DNA of 64,000 nucleotides, taken from positions 124,001-188,000 of the forward strand of contig CANMUM010000001.1 of the NCBI GenBank assembly GCA_947501025.1. Direction: 5' to 3'. Positions 50,785-60,041 of this stretch are shown piece by piece. The notes beneath the pieces were generated by a model, which saw nothing but the letters and a program-made list of their open reading frames with translations, was not told the DNA's origin and made no database searches. This DNA is from an uncultured Paracoccaceae bacterium. GTDB taxonomy: Bacteria; Pseudomonadota; Alphaproteobacteria; Rhodobacterales; Rhodobacteraceae. The stretch's first letter is position 1, and each line of letters opens with the position of its first letter. The translations under genes were made by a program, and so were the position numbers.

Positions 50785-53730
50785 TTAACCTAATGCTGCG
50801 TCACATCGACCACAAACGGCCTCATGCGAATGTTTTCCGACATCTGGCAATGTCTTCCAGCAACGCCCACATTTTTCGCCTGTTGCGAGATCAAAAATAA
50901 CGCCAACACCCTCAACATCATCAAGCGTAAAGGCGCCCTCAGGAGCATCTTTTGCAATGACTTCAATCGAGCTTGTGATACATAAATTGGCAAAATCAAC
51001 ACTATCAAGCAGCGTTTTGATGGCTTGATCAGCAACATATACTTTTGGAGCAGCTTCAAGCGATGAGCCGATGCGCTTTTCACGGCGCTCAATCTCAATG
51101 GCTCCTGTAACGACACGGCGAACCGTGCGCATTTGATCAAATTTTGCGGCAAGCGCGTCATTGCGCCATGCTTTCGGCGTATCGATAAAATCTTTCAAGT
51201 GAACAGAAGAATCGGCGCCAGGATAGCGCTCAAGCCAAACTTCTTCCATTGTGAAACTCAAGATCGGCGCGAGCCATAGGGTGAGGCGATCATAAACCTG
51301 CTCAATCACATAAAGCGCGGCTTTGCGATCATGAGAATGCTCGGCGTCACAATAAAGAGTGTCCTTACGGATATCGAAATATAAAGCCGAGAGATCATGC
51401 GTGCAGAAATTGAACATTTCACTCAGCGCATCGCTAAAGGCATAGCTGTTGAATTTCGCGCGTACATTTTCATCAAGCTCGCAAAGACGGTGCAAAATCC
51501 ATTGTTCCAATTCTGGGAGCGCATCTTGAGCGACAGCTTCATAACCCGTTTTCGTTCCCAAAGCACCGAGCATAAAGCGGAAAGTATTGCGCAAGCGGCG
51601 ATAGCTATCAGAAGTGCCTTTCAAGATCTCATCGCCGATGCGTTGATCATTGGTGTAATCGGTTTGCGCTACCCAAAGACGCAAAATATCAGCGCCATAT
51701 TGCTTGACGATTTTTTCTGGCACAATAGTGTTGCCGAGTGATTTCGACATTTTCGCACCCTTACCATCAAGTGTGAAACCATGTGTCAAAACGCCACGAT
51801 ATGGCGCATGGCCGAGCGTGCCACAGGCTTGCAACATGGATGAATGGAACCATCCGCGATGCTGATCTGTGCCTTCGAGATAGAGATCGGCAAGTCCATC
51901 ATCAGAGCCGTCTTCGCGATCATTGAGCACAAAGGCATGGGTTGAGCCACTGTCAAACCACACATCGAGCACGTCGAAAACTTGGTTGTAGTCTTCAGTA
52001 TTGACAAGCCCATCAAGCATTTTCTCTTTAAAGCCATCCGTGTACCACACATCCGCGCCATCGTTTTCAAAGGCTTCAAGAATGCGCGCATTGACCTCAT
52101 CATTGCGCAATAAGAAATCTGCATCTGTTGGCAATGCATCTTTTTTGGTGAAGCAAGTGAGAGGAACGCCCCAAGCGCGTTGACGCGAGAGCACCCAATC
52201 AGGGCGCGCCTCAATCATAGCATAAAGGCGGTTGCGGCCTTTTGGCGGCGTCCATGTGACAAGCTCATCAATCGAGCGCAATGCACGTTCGCGGATTGAT
52301 TTGCCATATGTGTCTTGACCATCACCCACTTCACGATCGACGCTTGCAAACCATTGCGGCGTATTGCGGAAAATGAGCGGAGCCTTTGAACGCCAAGAAT
52401 GTGGATAAGAGTGCTTAATTTTTCCGCGTGCAAAAAGTTTGCCCACTTCCAAAAGCTTATCCATGATTGCGGCATTTGCATCGCCTTCTTTGCCTTTGCG
52501 ATTCAAGATGTATTTGCCACCAAAGAACGGAAGATCAGCGCGCAATCCGCCATCTTCGAGCACGTTATAAGTGATCATCTCTTCAAGCATGTTCAAATCA
52601 CGATAGAACTCAAACTCATCCATACCGTGGCTTGGAGAGCAATGCACAAACCCAGTACCATCTTCTTCGTTCACAAATGGTGCCGCGCGGAAATCGCGTG
52701 GTTGATCCCATTCGCCATTTGATCCTTCGACACCATTTAATGGATGGGCAAGTTGGGTTGCGCTCAAATCACCTGCATCAGAAATACGTGTGAACTCTTC
52801 AACGCGGCCTTTCGCCATAACGTCTTCTGCACGCGCATCAGCCAAGATGACGCGTTCGCCAACTTTAACCCAGTTATCATCAGCAGCCTTAGTCACTTCA
52901 TAAACACCGTAAGAAACAGTGCTAGAAAACACGACGGCTTTGTTCGATGGGATCGTCCAAGGTGTTGTTGTCCAGATCACCACATCCGCGCCTTTGAGCG
53001 CGTCATTATTGGTTTCAAGAACAGGGAAGCGCACCCAAATCGCATGGCTTTCCTTGTCGTGATATTCGATCTCAGCTTCGGCAAGCGCCGTCTTCTCAAC
53101 AGGCGACCACATTATAGGTTTAGAACCTTGATAAAGCGTCCCATTCATCAAGAATTTTTGGAACTCACCCGCAATCACAGTTTCCGCGCGGTAATCCATC
53201 GTCAGATACGGGTTTTCCCAATTGCCCGTGATGCCAAGGCGCTTGAATTCTTCGCGCTGTACATCGACCCATTTTGCGGCAAAGGCACGACATTCTTGAC
53301 GGAAATCAATGATATCCACCTCGTCTTTGTTTTTGCCCTTGGAACGATATTGCTCCTCGATTTTCCATTCAATCGGAAGTCCATGACAATCCCAGCCGGG
53401 AATATAACGCGCATCTTTGCCCATCATTTGTTGGGTGCGCACAACCATGTCCTTGAGAATTTTGTTGAGCGCATGGCCGATATGGAGATTTCCGTTTGCA
53501 TAGGGAGGGCCATCATGAAGCGTGAAGGGCGGGCGTTTTGTAGCCTTCGCCTTTTCGCGCAATTTGTCATAGATGCCGATCTTGTTCCAATGCTCGATCC
53601 AGTTTGGCTCGCGGTTGGGCAATCCAGCACGCATCGGGAAATCTGTTTTAGGCAGGAACAATGTGTCTTTGTAATTCACGCCTGCATCTTCGGTTTGACC
53701 AGTTTCTTGGGTTTTATCAGACATATTCAT
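50785..53730 (-). CDS. ileS: Isoleucine--tRNA ligase
   Basis: Class I synthetase charging tRNA-Ile and editing valine. PPYANGNLHIGHALNK holds HIGH at 83-86 and KMSKS starts at 660. The C-terminal zinc knuckle uses Cys954, Cys957, Cys973 and Cys976 in CGRCWKTL and CGRCDAALG. At 981 residues it is full length and of the bacterial type that is sensitive to mupirocin in most species, though sensitivity is not inferred here. An in-frame ATG at 53724 (MSDKTQ) is an equally plausible start. The gene is monocistronic; a near-palindromic CCCGG/CCGGG pair lies in its leader near 53784-53808. Confidence 0.96.
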   Translation of the reverse strand: MNMSDKTQETGQTEDAGVNYKDTLFLPKTDFPMRAGLPNREPNWIEHWNKIGIYDKLREKAKATKRPPFTLHDGPPYANGNLHIGHALNKILKDMVVRTQQMMGKDARYIPGWDCHGLPIEWKIEEQYRSKGKNKDEVDIIDFRQECRAFAAKWVDVQREEFKRLGITGNWENPYLTMDYRAETVIAGEFQKFLMNGTLYQGSKPIMWSPVEKTALAEAEIEYHDKESHAIWVRFPVLETNNDALKGADVVIWTTTPWTIPSNKAVVFSSTVSYGVYEVTKAADDNWVKVGERVILADARAEDVMAKGRVEEFTRISDAGDLSATQLAHPLNGVEGSNGEWDQPRDFRAAPFVNEEDGTGFVHCSPSHGMDEFEFYRDLNMLEEMITYNVLEDGGLRADLPFFGGKYILNRKGKEGDANAAIMDKLLEVGKLFARGKIKHSYPHSWRSKAPLIFRNTPQWFASVDREVGDGQDTYGKSIRERALRSIDELVTWTPPKGRNRLYAMIEARPDWVLSRQRAWGVPLTCFTKKDALPTDADFLLRNDEVNARILEAFENDGADVWYTDGFKEKMLDGLVNTEDYNQVFDVLDVWFDSGSTHAFVLNDREDGSDDGLADLYLEGTDQHRGWFHSSMLQACGTLGHAPYRGVLTHGFTLDGKGAKMSKSLGNTIVPEKIVKQYGADILRLWVAQTDYTNDQRIGDEILKGTSDSYRRLRNTFRFMLGALGTKTGYEAVAQDALPELEQWILHRLCELDENVRAKFNSYAFSDALSEMFNFCTHDLSALYFDIRKDTLYCDAEHSHDRKAALYVIEQVYDRLTLWLAPILSFTMEEVWLERYPGADSSVHLKDFIDTPKAWRNDALAAKFDQMRTVRRVVTGAIEIERREKRIGSSLEAAPKVYVADQAIKTLLDSVDFANLCITSSIEVIAKDAPEGAFTLDDVEGVGVIFDLATGEKCGRCWKTLPDVGKHSHEAVCGRCDAALG

Positions 53731-53829
53731 CTCGTATTTTATATGGAAAAAGGGCGCCGCATAGGGCGCAAGTCAAGCAATCCCGGGCAGCATCAGCCGA
53801 CCGGGCAAATAATTCGTATAATGTGCAAA

Positions 53830-53857
53830 TTGCTTGTCATGTTGAGGCCGTTATAAT
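53830..53857 (+). promoter_or_regulatory. Putative promoter of the FAD monooxygenase gene
   Basis: TTGCTT (53830-53835) and a perfect -10 TATAAT (53852-53857) are 16 bases apart, about 80 bases before the start codon at 53944. Confidence 0.45.
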
Positions 53858-53943
53858 TGGCGAATGACAAAGGAGCAAGGGGGAAGTGTTGACTTTTGCT
53901 CTATGAGCGATATGTCTGAGCCGCAAGATAAAAGGGCGGTTAA

Positions 53944-55146
53944 ATGGCACCTAAACATTTCGGAATTGCTGGGGCAGGTATCGCTGGCTTATCTTTTGGG
54001 ATATTGGCTTTGCTTGATGGTCATAAAGTCGATATTTTTGACCAGTTTGAAAAGCCATTGGCCGTGGGCTCTGGGTTTGTGCTTCAAGCTGTTAGTTTTG
54101 CAGTTCTTGATGAAATGGGCATTTTGGATGATGTGCTTAAATATGGCGCTGAGCTTTCAGGCTTGCATGGGAGGGAAGCCAATAGCGATCAAGTGATATT
54201 GGATGTTCGATTTCGAAAGGGTCGATTTGGCATCGGCATTCAACGCGCCACTATCCACAGCATTTTGCTCAAGCGATATAAAGAATTGGGCGGTCAACTC
54301 AATATGGGCTTGCATGTGTCTTCGCTCGAGGCTTCAAAAATTATCACAGAAAATGGGCAAAGTTTTGGTGGCTTTGATCTTCTGATTGATGCAAGAGGAA
54401 GCGGTGCATTGCGCAGCTTTCGCCAAAAAAGCTCTCTTAAATATGGCGCGTTATGGTGGAATGTACCCACAAAAGATAACTCAAAATGGCTAAGGCAGCG
54501 TTATCTTGGCGCATCAAATATGCTTGGTCTCATGCCGATGAATACGCATCCAAATAATCCTACTCCACAATCCGCAATGTTTTGGAGTCTGAAATGTTCG
54601 GATTACGAAGAATGGATGGTAGGCGATTTTTCACAGTGGAAAGAAGAGGCTGCCAATATTTGGCCAGAATTTGGCGATAATTTAGAAAATGTCAAAAAAG
54701 AGGAGATCCATTTCTCAGAATATATTCATGACAAACGCAAAACTCCATATCAAGATAATTGTGTCTGTCTTGGTGATAGTCAGCAAGCCAGCAGCCCACA
54801 ACTCGGTCAAGGAGCCAATATGGCGATCTTAGATTCATTTACATTGATATGGGCATTTCGGACATATGGATTTCAAGATGGCCCGATGCGTTACGCAAAA
54901 GCCCGCAAAATGCATAGAGAGTTCTATCAGTTTGCAAGTTTTCTGTTTACGCCTTTATATCAATCCGATAGCCGCTTTCTAGCAGGAATTCGCAATTATA
55001 TTTTGGCGCCCCTTTCAATAAACAAGTTATCGAATGTCGTTTTAGAGCGATTGGTTCTTGGCAATATAGTCACACCGATTTATGGCGAAAAGCGATTTTT
55101 TGACAAAGGCATCGAAAACGCAATTGGAAAGAAAATGAATCTCTAG
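53944..55146 (+). CDS. FAD-dependent monooxygenase (PHBH fold)
   Basis: Flavoprotein of 400 residues in the para-hydroxybenzoate hydroxylase/UbiH superfamily. The FAD motif GIAGAGIAGLSFG is at 7-19, the middle motif FDLLIDARGSGALR near 144-157, and the second FAD region CVCLGDSQQASSPQLGQGAN near 278-297. The usual GD(A)AH(A) is altered to GDSQQA. It could hydroxylate an aromatic or oxidise a reduced cofactor; no catabolic neighbours point to a substrate. It appears to stand alone between ileS and a conserved unknown gene. Confidence 0.85.
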   Translation: MAPKHFGIAGAGIAGLSFGILALLDGHKVDIFDQFEKPLAVGSGFVLQAVSFAVLDEMGILDDVLKYGAELSGLHGREANSDQVILDVRFRKGRFGIGIQRATIHSILLKRYKELGGQLNMGLHVSSLEASKIITENGQSFGGFDLLIDARGSGALRSFRQKSSLKYGALWWNVPTKDNSKWLRQRYLGASNMLGLMPMNTHPNNPTPQSAMFWSLKCSDYEEWMVGDFSQWKEEAANIWPEFGDNLENVKKEEIHFSEYIHDKRKTPYQDNCVCLGDSQQASSPQLGQGANMAILDSFTLIWAFRTYGFQDGPMRYAKARKMHREFYQFASFLFTPLYQSDSRFLAGIRNYILAPLSINKLSNVVLERLVLGNIVTPIYGEKRFFDKGIENAIGKKMNL

Positions 55147-55209
55147 GACTTCTAAAACTATACCTACCCAATACCGCCCGATTGCCGTGCGATTACGGTA
55201 TATGAATAT

Positions 55210-55776
55210 TTGGATAAAGTTAACAAATATAGGCGCTTGCAGGGGGTGAGCTTTCCATCTAATTTAGCGCTAATGAATATGCCTAGAACCATTACCGTCA
55301 ATGACAAAATGCAACGCAATTATAGCTATGAGCTTGTTGTCGGCGTGGGTGATTTTCCATCCGAATTTGCGCCTGCTTTAACGCCTCCCAAAATGTTAGA
55401 ACTTGGCGTGTTTGAAGGCAAATATCTCAATGATTGCACCGATGAGTTTCCTGAGACTTGGTTCGAAAACGCCAAGATTTCCGAGAAGCCAAGCATTGAA
55501 AATAATTGTTTCCGTATCAAATCGCGTCAGCCATTATCGGTTTGGAAAGAGAAGGGCTGGATCGTTGAGCCTGACCCGCGCGGCTGGTTTCAATGGTATT
55601 GCCGTTATTATATAGGGCGCCGTATAGCAGGGGTTGATGCGTTTCAGATTAAGCGTTGGCGCGCATTCACAAGGCACAAAGCTCAAGTCGAAAAGAACTG
55701 CGATTTCATGGATCTTGATTGCAGATCGCGCCAGCGCCAAGCCCTTTTGCAATGGGCTTATGACCCGTTTTTTTAA
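55210..55776 (+). CDS. Conserved protein of unknown function
   Basis: I recognise this only as a widespread but unnamed family. The 188-residue, Trp- and Tyr-rich soluble protein has MLELGVFEGKYLNDCTDEFP, a GWFQWYCRYYIGRR core (about 125-138) and ends with RSRQRQALLQWAYDPFF. No signal peptide or membrane helix is seen. The coordinates use a TTG with no clear ribosome site; ATGs at 55273 and 55279 are alternatives that remove about 21-23 residues. It is upstream of nadK with 50 bases between. Confidence 0.7.
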   Translation: MDKVNKYRRLQGVSFPSNLALMNMPRTITVNDKMQRNYSYELVVGVGDFPSEFAPALTPPKMLELGVFEGKYLNDCTDEFPETWFENAKISEKPSIENNCFRIKSRQPLSVWKEKGWIVEPDPRGWFQWYCRYYIGRRIAGVDAFQIKRWRAFTRHKAQVEKNCDFMDLDCRSRQRQALLQWAYDPFF

Positions 55777-55826
55777 AACATAATAAACCACTTGCCCCTT
55801 TGCGCGCAAAATGCGAAATTCGGCTT

Positions 55827-56576
55827 ATGAAAATTGCATTTAGATCATCACTTCCTAACGATCCAGCGCGCACTTCACTTATTGAACGCTATGGTCATTG
55901 CGAGACTAAGGATGCCGAAGTTATTGTGGCCCTCGGCGGTGACGGTTTTATGCTGCAATCTCTCCATTATACCCGTCAGCATAAGCTGCCAGTTTATGGT
56001 ATGAATCGCGGCACGATTGGTTTCTTGATGAATGAGTACAATGAAATTGGTCTCATCGAGCGGATTAAGGCGGCCGAGCGCGCCAAGATCCACCCCTTGA
56101 AAATGCGTGCTGAATTAACGGATGGCAGCGTCACAGAATTGCTTGCAATTAACGAAGTTTCGCTCTTGCGCACAGGAAGCCAAGCGGCAAGGTTGCGCGT
56201 GATGGTGAATGGGCGTGAGCGCTTATCACAGCTCGTTTGTGATGGTGCCATGGTATCAAGCCCTGCGGGTTCAACGGCTTATAATTATTCGGCACATGGC
56301 CCGATCATCCCGATCACAGCAAATATTTTGGCCGTGACAGCTGTCGCTGCTTATCGTCCGCGTCGTTGGCGCGGCGCACTCATTCCGATGGAAGCCAATG
56401 TGCGTTTTGAGGTTGAGAATCCAGAAAAACGACCCGTGCATGCTAATGCTGATGGAACGCGCACGGGCGATGTGAATGCCGTGGATGTATCAGTTGATTT
56501 TGATACGAAAATGAATTTGCTTTTCGACCCAGGTCATGGGCTTGAAGAGCGCTTGCTTAACGAACAATTTCAGTAG
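55827..56576 (+). CDS. nadK: NAD kinase
   Basis: Phosphorylates NAD to NADP. The family motifs are VIVALGGDGFML (GGDG 37-40), NEVSLLR, and SPAGSTAYNYSAHGPIIP. The ATG at 55827 (MKIAFRSS) is chosen over a TTG at 55800 because family members start there. Length 249 is typical of alphaproteobacterial NadK. It is followed after eight bases by a PerM-type transporter, and may form a unit running to ppx. Confidence 0.94.
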   Translation: MKIAFRSSLPNDPARTSLIERYGHCETKDAEVIVALGGDGFMLQSLHYTRQHKLPVYGMNRGTIGFLMNEYNEIGLIERIKAAERAKIHPLKMRAELTDGSVTELLAINEVSLLRTGSQAARLRVMVNGRERLSQLVCDGAMVSSPAGSTAYNYSAHGPIIPITANILAVTAVAAYRPRRWRGALIPMEANVRFEVENPEKRPVHANADGTRTGDVNAVDVSVDFDTKMNLLFDPGHGLEERLLNEQFQ

Positions 56577-56584
56577 AGGGAATT

Positions 56585-57667
56585 ATGGCGCTTACATCTT
56601 CACAACAAATGAGTCGCTGGGGTCTGGCAATTCTCGTATTCATTGGCATTTTATGGGTCATGGGGTCGGTACTGACGCCATATCTTGTAGCGATGGCGCT
56701 TGCTTATTTTCTTGATCCAGTTGCCGATCGTTTAGAAAATTTAGGGCTTTCAAGGCTTTTCTCAGTCGTCATAATTACACTTACCGTACTGATTTTAGCT
56801 GTCATTTTTACGCTATTAATTGTGCCCACATTGATAGAACAATTGGTGAATTTGGTTGATGATATTCCTCAGCTTGTTCAAAGTGGGCAATCCTTTTTAG
56901 AGACACGTTTTCCAACGCTTGATTTGGGCTCTAGTGAAATTTTAACGCGCTTCCAATCCGCTCTACAAAGCGCAGGCTCAACAATTGCAAATATTTTGCT
57001 GAGTTCTACCAAGACAGCGTTCGGATTTATCGCAATGCTTGTGATCGTTCCGGTGGTGACATTTTTCATGTTGCTTGATTGGGATAATCTTGTCGCCAAA
57101 ATTGATAGCTGGTTGCCACGCGATCACCGCAATACGATCCGTACGATTATGAAAGATATTGATACAACCCTTGCAGGGTTTATTCGCGGGCAGGGCACAG
57201 TCTGCTTGATTATGGCCATATATTATTCCATCATCCTTTGGCTAGTTGGGCTGAAATATGGTATTATTTTGGGGATGATTGCAGGGGTTCTGACCTTTAT
57301 TCCATATGTTGGTGCGATGATCGGTGGCGGTTTGGTTGTTGGCTTTGCGCTGTTCCAGTTCTGGGGGATATGGCCACATCTCGCACTTGTTCTTGCCGTT
57401 TATTTTGGCGGCCAAAGTGTTGAAGGCAATTTCATAACGCCCAATCTTGTTGGTAAATCCGTTGGGCTTCATCCCGTTTGGATCATGTTTTCACTTTCTG
57501 CCTTTGGGTCGTTTTTAGGCCTGACGGGTATGTTGATCGGTGTGCCCGTTGCAGCTTCAATCGGTGTTGTTGGGCGTTATTTCCTTGGCCAATATCAAAA
57601 AGGTCGCCTATATTTGGGGCAAGAATTTTACCAAGATGAGCAAGATGCAAATGAACAAAGTGAGTGA
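56585..57667 (+). CDS. AI-2E family (PerM/TqsA-like) membrane transporter
   Basis: Polytopic membrane protein of 360 residues with the AI-2E family layout: two N-terminal helices, a long amphipathic segment (about 95-135), then a helical bundle containing TFIPYVGAMIGGGLVV, GNFITPNLVGKSVGLHPVW and GLTGMLIGVPVAASIGV. Members export diverse small molecules or ions, and true AI-2 transport is shown for few. The position directly before hdaA is conserved in Rhizobiales. Its last 17 bases overlap hdaA. Confidence 0.9.
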   Translation: MALTSSQQMSRWGLAILVFIGILWVMGSVLTPYLVAMALAYFLDPVADRLENLGLSRLFSVVIITLTVLILAVIFTLLIVPTLIEQLVNLVDDIPQLVQSGQSFLETRFPTLDLGSSEILTRFQSALQSAGSTIANILLSSTKTAFGFIAMLVIVPVVTFFMLLDWDNLVAKIDSWLPRDHRNTIRTIMKDIDTTLAGFIRGQGTVCLIMAIYYSIILWLVGLKYGIILGMIAGVLTFIPYVGAMIGGGLVVGFALFQFWGIWPHLALVLAVYFGGQSVEGNFITPNLVGKSVGLHPVWIMFSLSAFGSFLGLTGMLIGVPVAASIGVVGRYFLGQYQKGRLYLGQEFYQDEQDANEQSE

Positions 57668-58289
57668 ACAGCTCGTTCTTGATTTAAATGCGCAAGAGCA
57701 ATTGGGCTTTGTTGAAGGCATTGCGAATGCCGATGCTGTCCGCGCTATAAAATCAGAAAATAAACTGATCATAATTGGTGAAACACGTTCTGGTAAAACC
57801 CAAATGGCTCGATCAAGCGCGCATTTGATTTTGAAGTCTGTCGAAGAAATTGATGCCTATCTTGCAAATGGTCTGGCACAAAATATCGCCATTGATAATG
57901 CGGAGTTGTTCATCAAAAACGCCCAAACTGCTGTTTTCCATCTTTATAATTTTCAGCAAGAAAGCCAAAAAGCACTTGCTTTGTTTTCAAGTCAAGCTTT
58001 GAGGGATTGGGGTATTGATTTGCCTGATTTAAAGAGCCGTCTCGAAACATTTTCTCAGGTTGGTATCGATGCGCCTGATGATATTATGGTCGTGCAAATA
58101 CTCGCTAAATTGTTCCATATGCGTGGTATCATTGTGTCACATGATTTGGTTGAATATGTCGCGAAAAGAGTTGAGCGCAGCTATGTTGCCATAGAGAAAG
58201 CCGTTATTGGGATCGATAAGCTTGCAGGGCAAAAAGACAAGGTGACGAAGAAATTAGCCAAACAATATTTTGAGAGCGCTGATGAGTAA
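57651..58289 (+). CDS. hdaA: DnaA regulatory inactivator HdaA
   Basis: DnaA-related AAA+ protein that, with the DNA sliding clamp, promotes DnaA-ATP hydrolysis and so limits re-initiation of replication. The clamp-binding motif QLVLDL sits at the N-terminus (7-12), followed by the Walker A region GETRSGKT (43-50) and the degenerate Walker B stretch NIAIDNAE. The C-terminal MRGIIVSHDLVEYVAKRVER segment matches the AAA+ lid. The ATG at 57651 gives 212 residues with the clamp motif at the usual distance; 57645 is an alternative. It overlaps both neighbours. In many relatives ppk follows, but here ppx is next. Confidence 0.88.
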   Translation: MNKVSEQLVLDLNAQEQLGFVEGIANADAVRAIKSENKLIIIGETRSGKTQMARSSAHLILKSVEEIDAYLANGLAQNIAIDNAELFIKNAQTAVFHLYNFQQESQKALALFSSQALRDWGIDLPDLKSRLETFSQVGIDAPDDIMVVQILAKLFHMRGIIVSHDLVEYVAKRVERSYVAIEKAVIGIDKLAGQKDKVTKKLAKQYFESADE

Positions 58290-59736
58290 AATTGGTGTCA
58301 TCGATATTGGTTCGAATTCCGTCCGTATGGTGATCTTTGATGCAATGGCACGCGCCCCCCATTATCTGTTTAATGAAAAAGTGATGTGCCGTTTGGGTGC
58401 TGGGTTTTCTGAAACGGGGAAACTTTCATCAGAAGGCGTTAAAAGCGCAAAAGATACATTGGAGCGTTTTGTCTATCTGGCAAATGCGATGCGCGTTAGC
58501 AATTTAGAAATCGTCGGCACGGCTGCATTGCGAGAAGCTGAAGACGGCCAAAATTTCGTTGCATGGGTCAAGAAGAAGCTCAATGAAGATGTGCGCGTTT
58601 TGACGGGCGAAGAAGAAGCCAAATTATCAGCACAAGGTGTTTTGCTTGGTTGGCCAGATGCAAATGGTCTTGTTTGCGATATTGGTGGCTCAAGTGTTGA
58701 GCTGATTGAGGTTCGTGATGGTCAGATTGGTGATGGTGTGTCCATGGCGCTTGGGCCATTGCGCCTTTCGGGTTTGAGTGAAGAAGAGCTGCACAAAACA
58801 ATCGCGCATAGATTGCGCAAGGCACGTAAGGAGTTTTCTCAAGATTATGATCGCATTTATCTTGTTGGGGGATCATGGCGTGCGCTCGCCAAAATTGATA
58901 TGCACCGCAAAAAATACCCTTTCCCAATTTTGCACGAATATGAAATGACGCCCAAAGATATCAAAAAATCTTTGAAGCTTGTGGATACCCTTACAACTGC
59001 GGATCTTTCTGAGCTCACAGGCGTTTCCTTTAACCGAATGGAGCTTGTGCCTATGGCTGGGCTTGTTTTGCAAGGCATAATAAAAGCCTTTGAACCTAAG
59101 ATTCTTGCCGTTTCGGGATATGGTTTGCGAGAGGGTGTGTTGTTTGAAAACATGCCTAGCTGGATGCGCAGTTCTGACCCTTTATTGGCAGCTAGTGAGG
59201 AACTTGAAAGCGAATTGGCGCGTTTTCCTGGGTTCGGTATGAAGTTGTATAATTGGCTTGCGCCGATAAGGACAAAATATAACAAAGCCACGGACAGATT
59301 GGCTCAGGCGGCTTGCCTTTTGCATGATACGAATTGGCGTTATCACCCAGATTTTCGGGCGCAGATGAGCTTTGAGATTATTGCCCAAGCCAATATTTGC
59401 GGACTGACACATGAAGAACGACTCTTTATTGCGCTCGCGCTCGCATCTCGATACGAAAACAAACCCGAACACGCATATACGCATCCTGCAATCAATTTGC
59501 TTGAAGAAGGCCGAAGGGGCGCTGCTGTAGAACTAGGCCGCGCTATGCGCTTAGGCTCAATGGTTTCAGCTTCTATTGGTGAATTGCTCGATCATACCCG
59601 TTTAGAAAATGAAGAGGATGGCTTGGTTTTGCGAATCAATAAAGATATGCGTGCGATTTATGGTGATTCGGTCGAGAAAAGATTGATGTCTTTGGAAAAA
59701 TACTCAACAAATGATGTGCGGGTTGAAGTTAGCTGA
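58282..59736 (+). CDS. ppx: Exopolyphosphatase, Ppx/GppA family
   Basis: Hydrolase of inorganic polyphosphate and possibly pppGpp. The N-terminal actin-like domain has VIDIGSNSVRMVIF (6-19), GTAALREAEDGQNF and the phosphate loop VCDIGGSSVELIEV (about 133-146). A C-terminal HD-like helical region (about 305-480) follows. The ATG at 58282 overlaps the hdaA stop by eight bases and yields the conserved start; a TTG at 58270 is rejected. Length 484 is usual. The polyphosphate kinase gene that often separates hdaA and ppx is missing here. Confidence 0.93.
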   Translation: MSKIGVIDIGSNSVRMVIFDAMARAPHYLFNEKVMCRLGAGFSETGKLSSEGVKSAKDTLERFVYLANAMRVSNLEIVGTAALREAEDGQNFVAWVKKKLNEDVRVLTGEEEAKLSAQGVLLGWPDANGLVCDIGGSSVELIEVRDGQIGDGVSMALGPLRLSGLSEEELHKTIAHRLRKARKEFSQDYDRIYLVGGSWRALAKIDMHRKKYPFPILHEYEMTPKDIKKSLKLVDTLTTADLSELTGVSFNRMELVPMAGLVLQGIIKAFEPKILAVSGYGLREGVLFENMPSWMRSSDPLLAASEELESELARFPGFGMKLYNWLAPIRTKYNKATDRLAQAACLLHDTNWRYHPDFRAQMSFEIIAQANICGLTHEERLFIALALASRYENKPEHAYTHPAINLLEEGRRGAAVELGRAMRLGSMVSASIGELLDHTRLENEEDGLVLRINKDMRAIYGDSVEKRLMSLEKYSTNDVRVEVS

Positions 59737-59807
59737 TCGTCTGCCGTATTTCAAATAGAGCATTGAAAATATTGAATTAACTAACTTTACCCTTATTGAA
59801 AATTAAA

Positions 59808-59835
59808 GGCCCATATCGAAAGATATGAGCCTTTT
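59808..59835 (+). terminator. Rho-independent terminator after ppx
   Basis: GGCCCATATC-GAAA-GATATGAGCC pairs at nine of ten positions with a stable GAAA loop and is followed by four Ts. It lies about 70 bases past ppx. Confidence 0.75.
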
Positions 59836-59863
59836 CCCCTAGACTTGGACCAATAAAGCCCGA

Positions 59864-59906
59864 ATTCTCTCTGCGCTCTTTGTCGCTTAGAATATGCGGA
59901 GAGAAT
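59864..59906. repeat. Inverted repeat in the ppx-proS intergenic region
   Basis: ATTCTCTCTGC (59864-59874) and GCGGAGAGAAT (59896-59906) pair at ten of eleven positions around a 21-base loop. The 305-base gap 59737-60041 holds this repeat, the ppx terminator and the proS ribosome site, and no convincing protein gene. Confidence 0.4.
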
Positions 59907-60041
59907 AGCTGATTCGTTTAAGAATGCAACATAAAAGTGAACTGTCATCATTTCAGCATGTTTTTGGTTGAGAGATTTGATTGCATGCAAATGTTTCATA
60001 AGTTATGTGTATTGCAAAGTGAAATCTTAAGGAGCCGCAGC

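Noticed and set aside
53784-53808. CCCGG/CCGGG pair upstream of ileS as a T-box
   Set aside because: No T-box core sequence or antiterminator is visible, and T-boxes are essentially absent from alphaproteobacteria.
52744-53856. A 370-codon open frame on the plus strand opposite ileS
   Set aside because: It lies fully antisense to well-conserved ileS motifs and its product has no recognisable domain; it is a shadow of codon usage.
57540-57650. Longer start for hdaA inside the transporter gene
   Set aside because: The clamp-binding motif lies at the usual distance from the ATG at 57651, and the extra residues are only the transporter gene in another frame.
58303-58325. A GGTTCGAATTCC stretch resembling a tRNA T-arm
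   Set aside because: It is inside the conserved DIGSNSVRM region of ppx and no cloverleaf surrounds it. No tRNA gene was seen elsewhere either.
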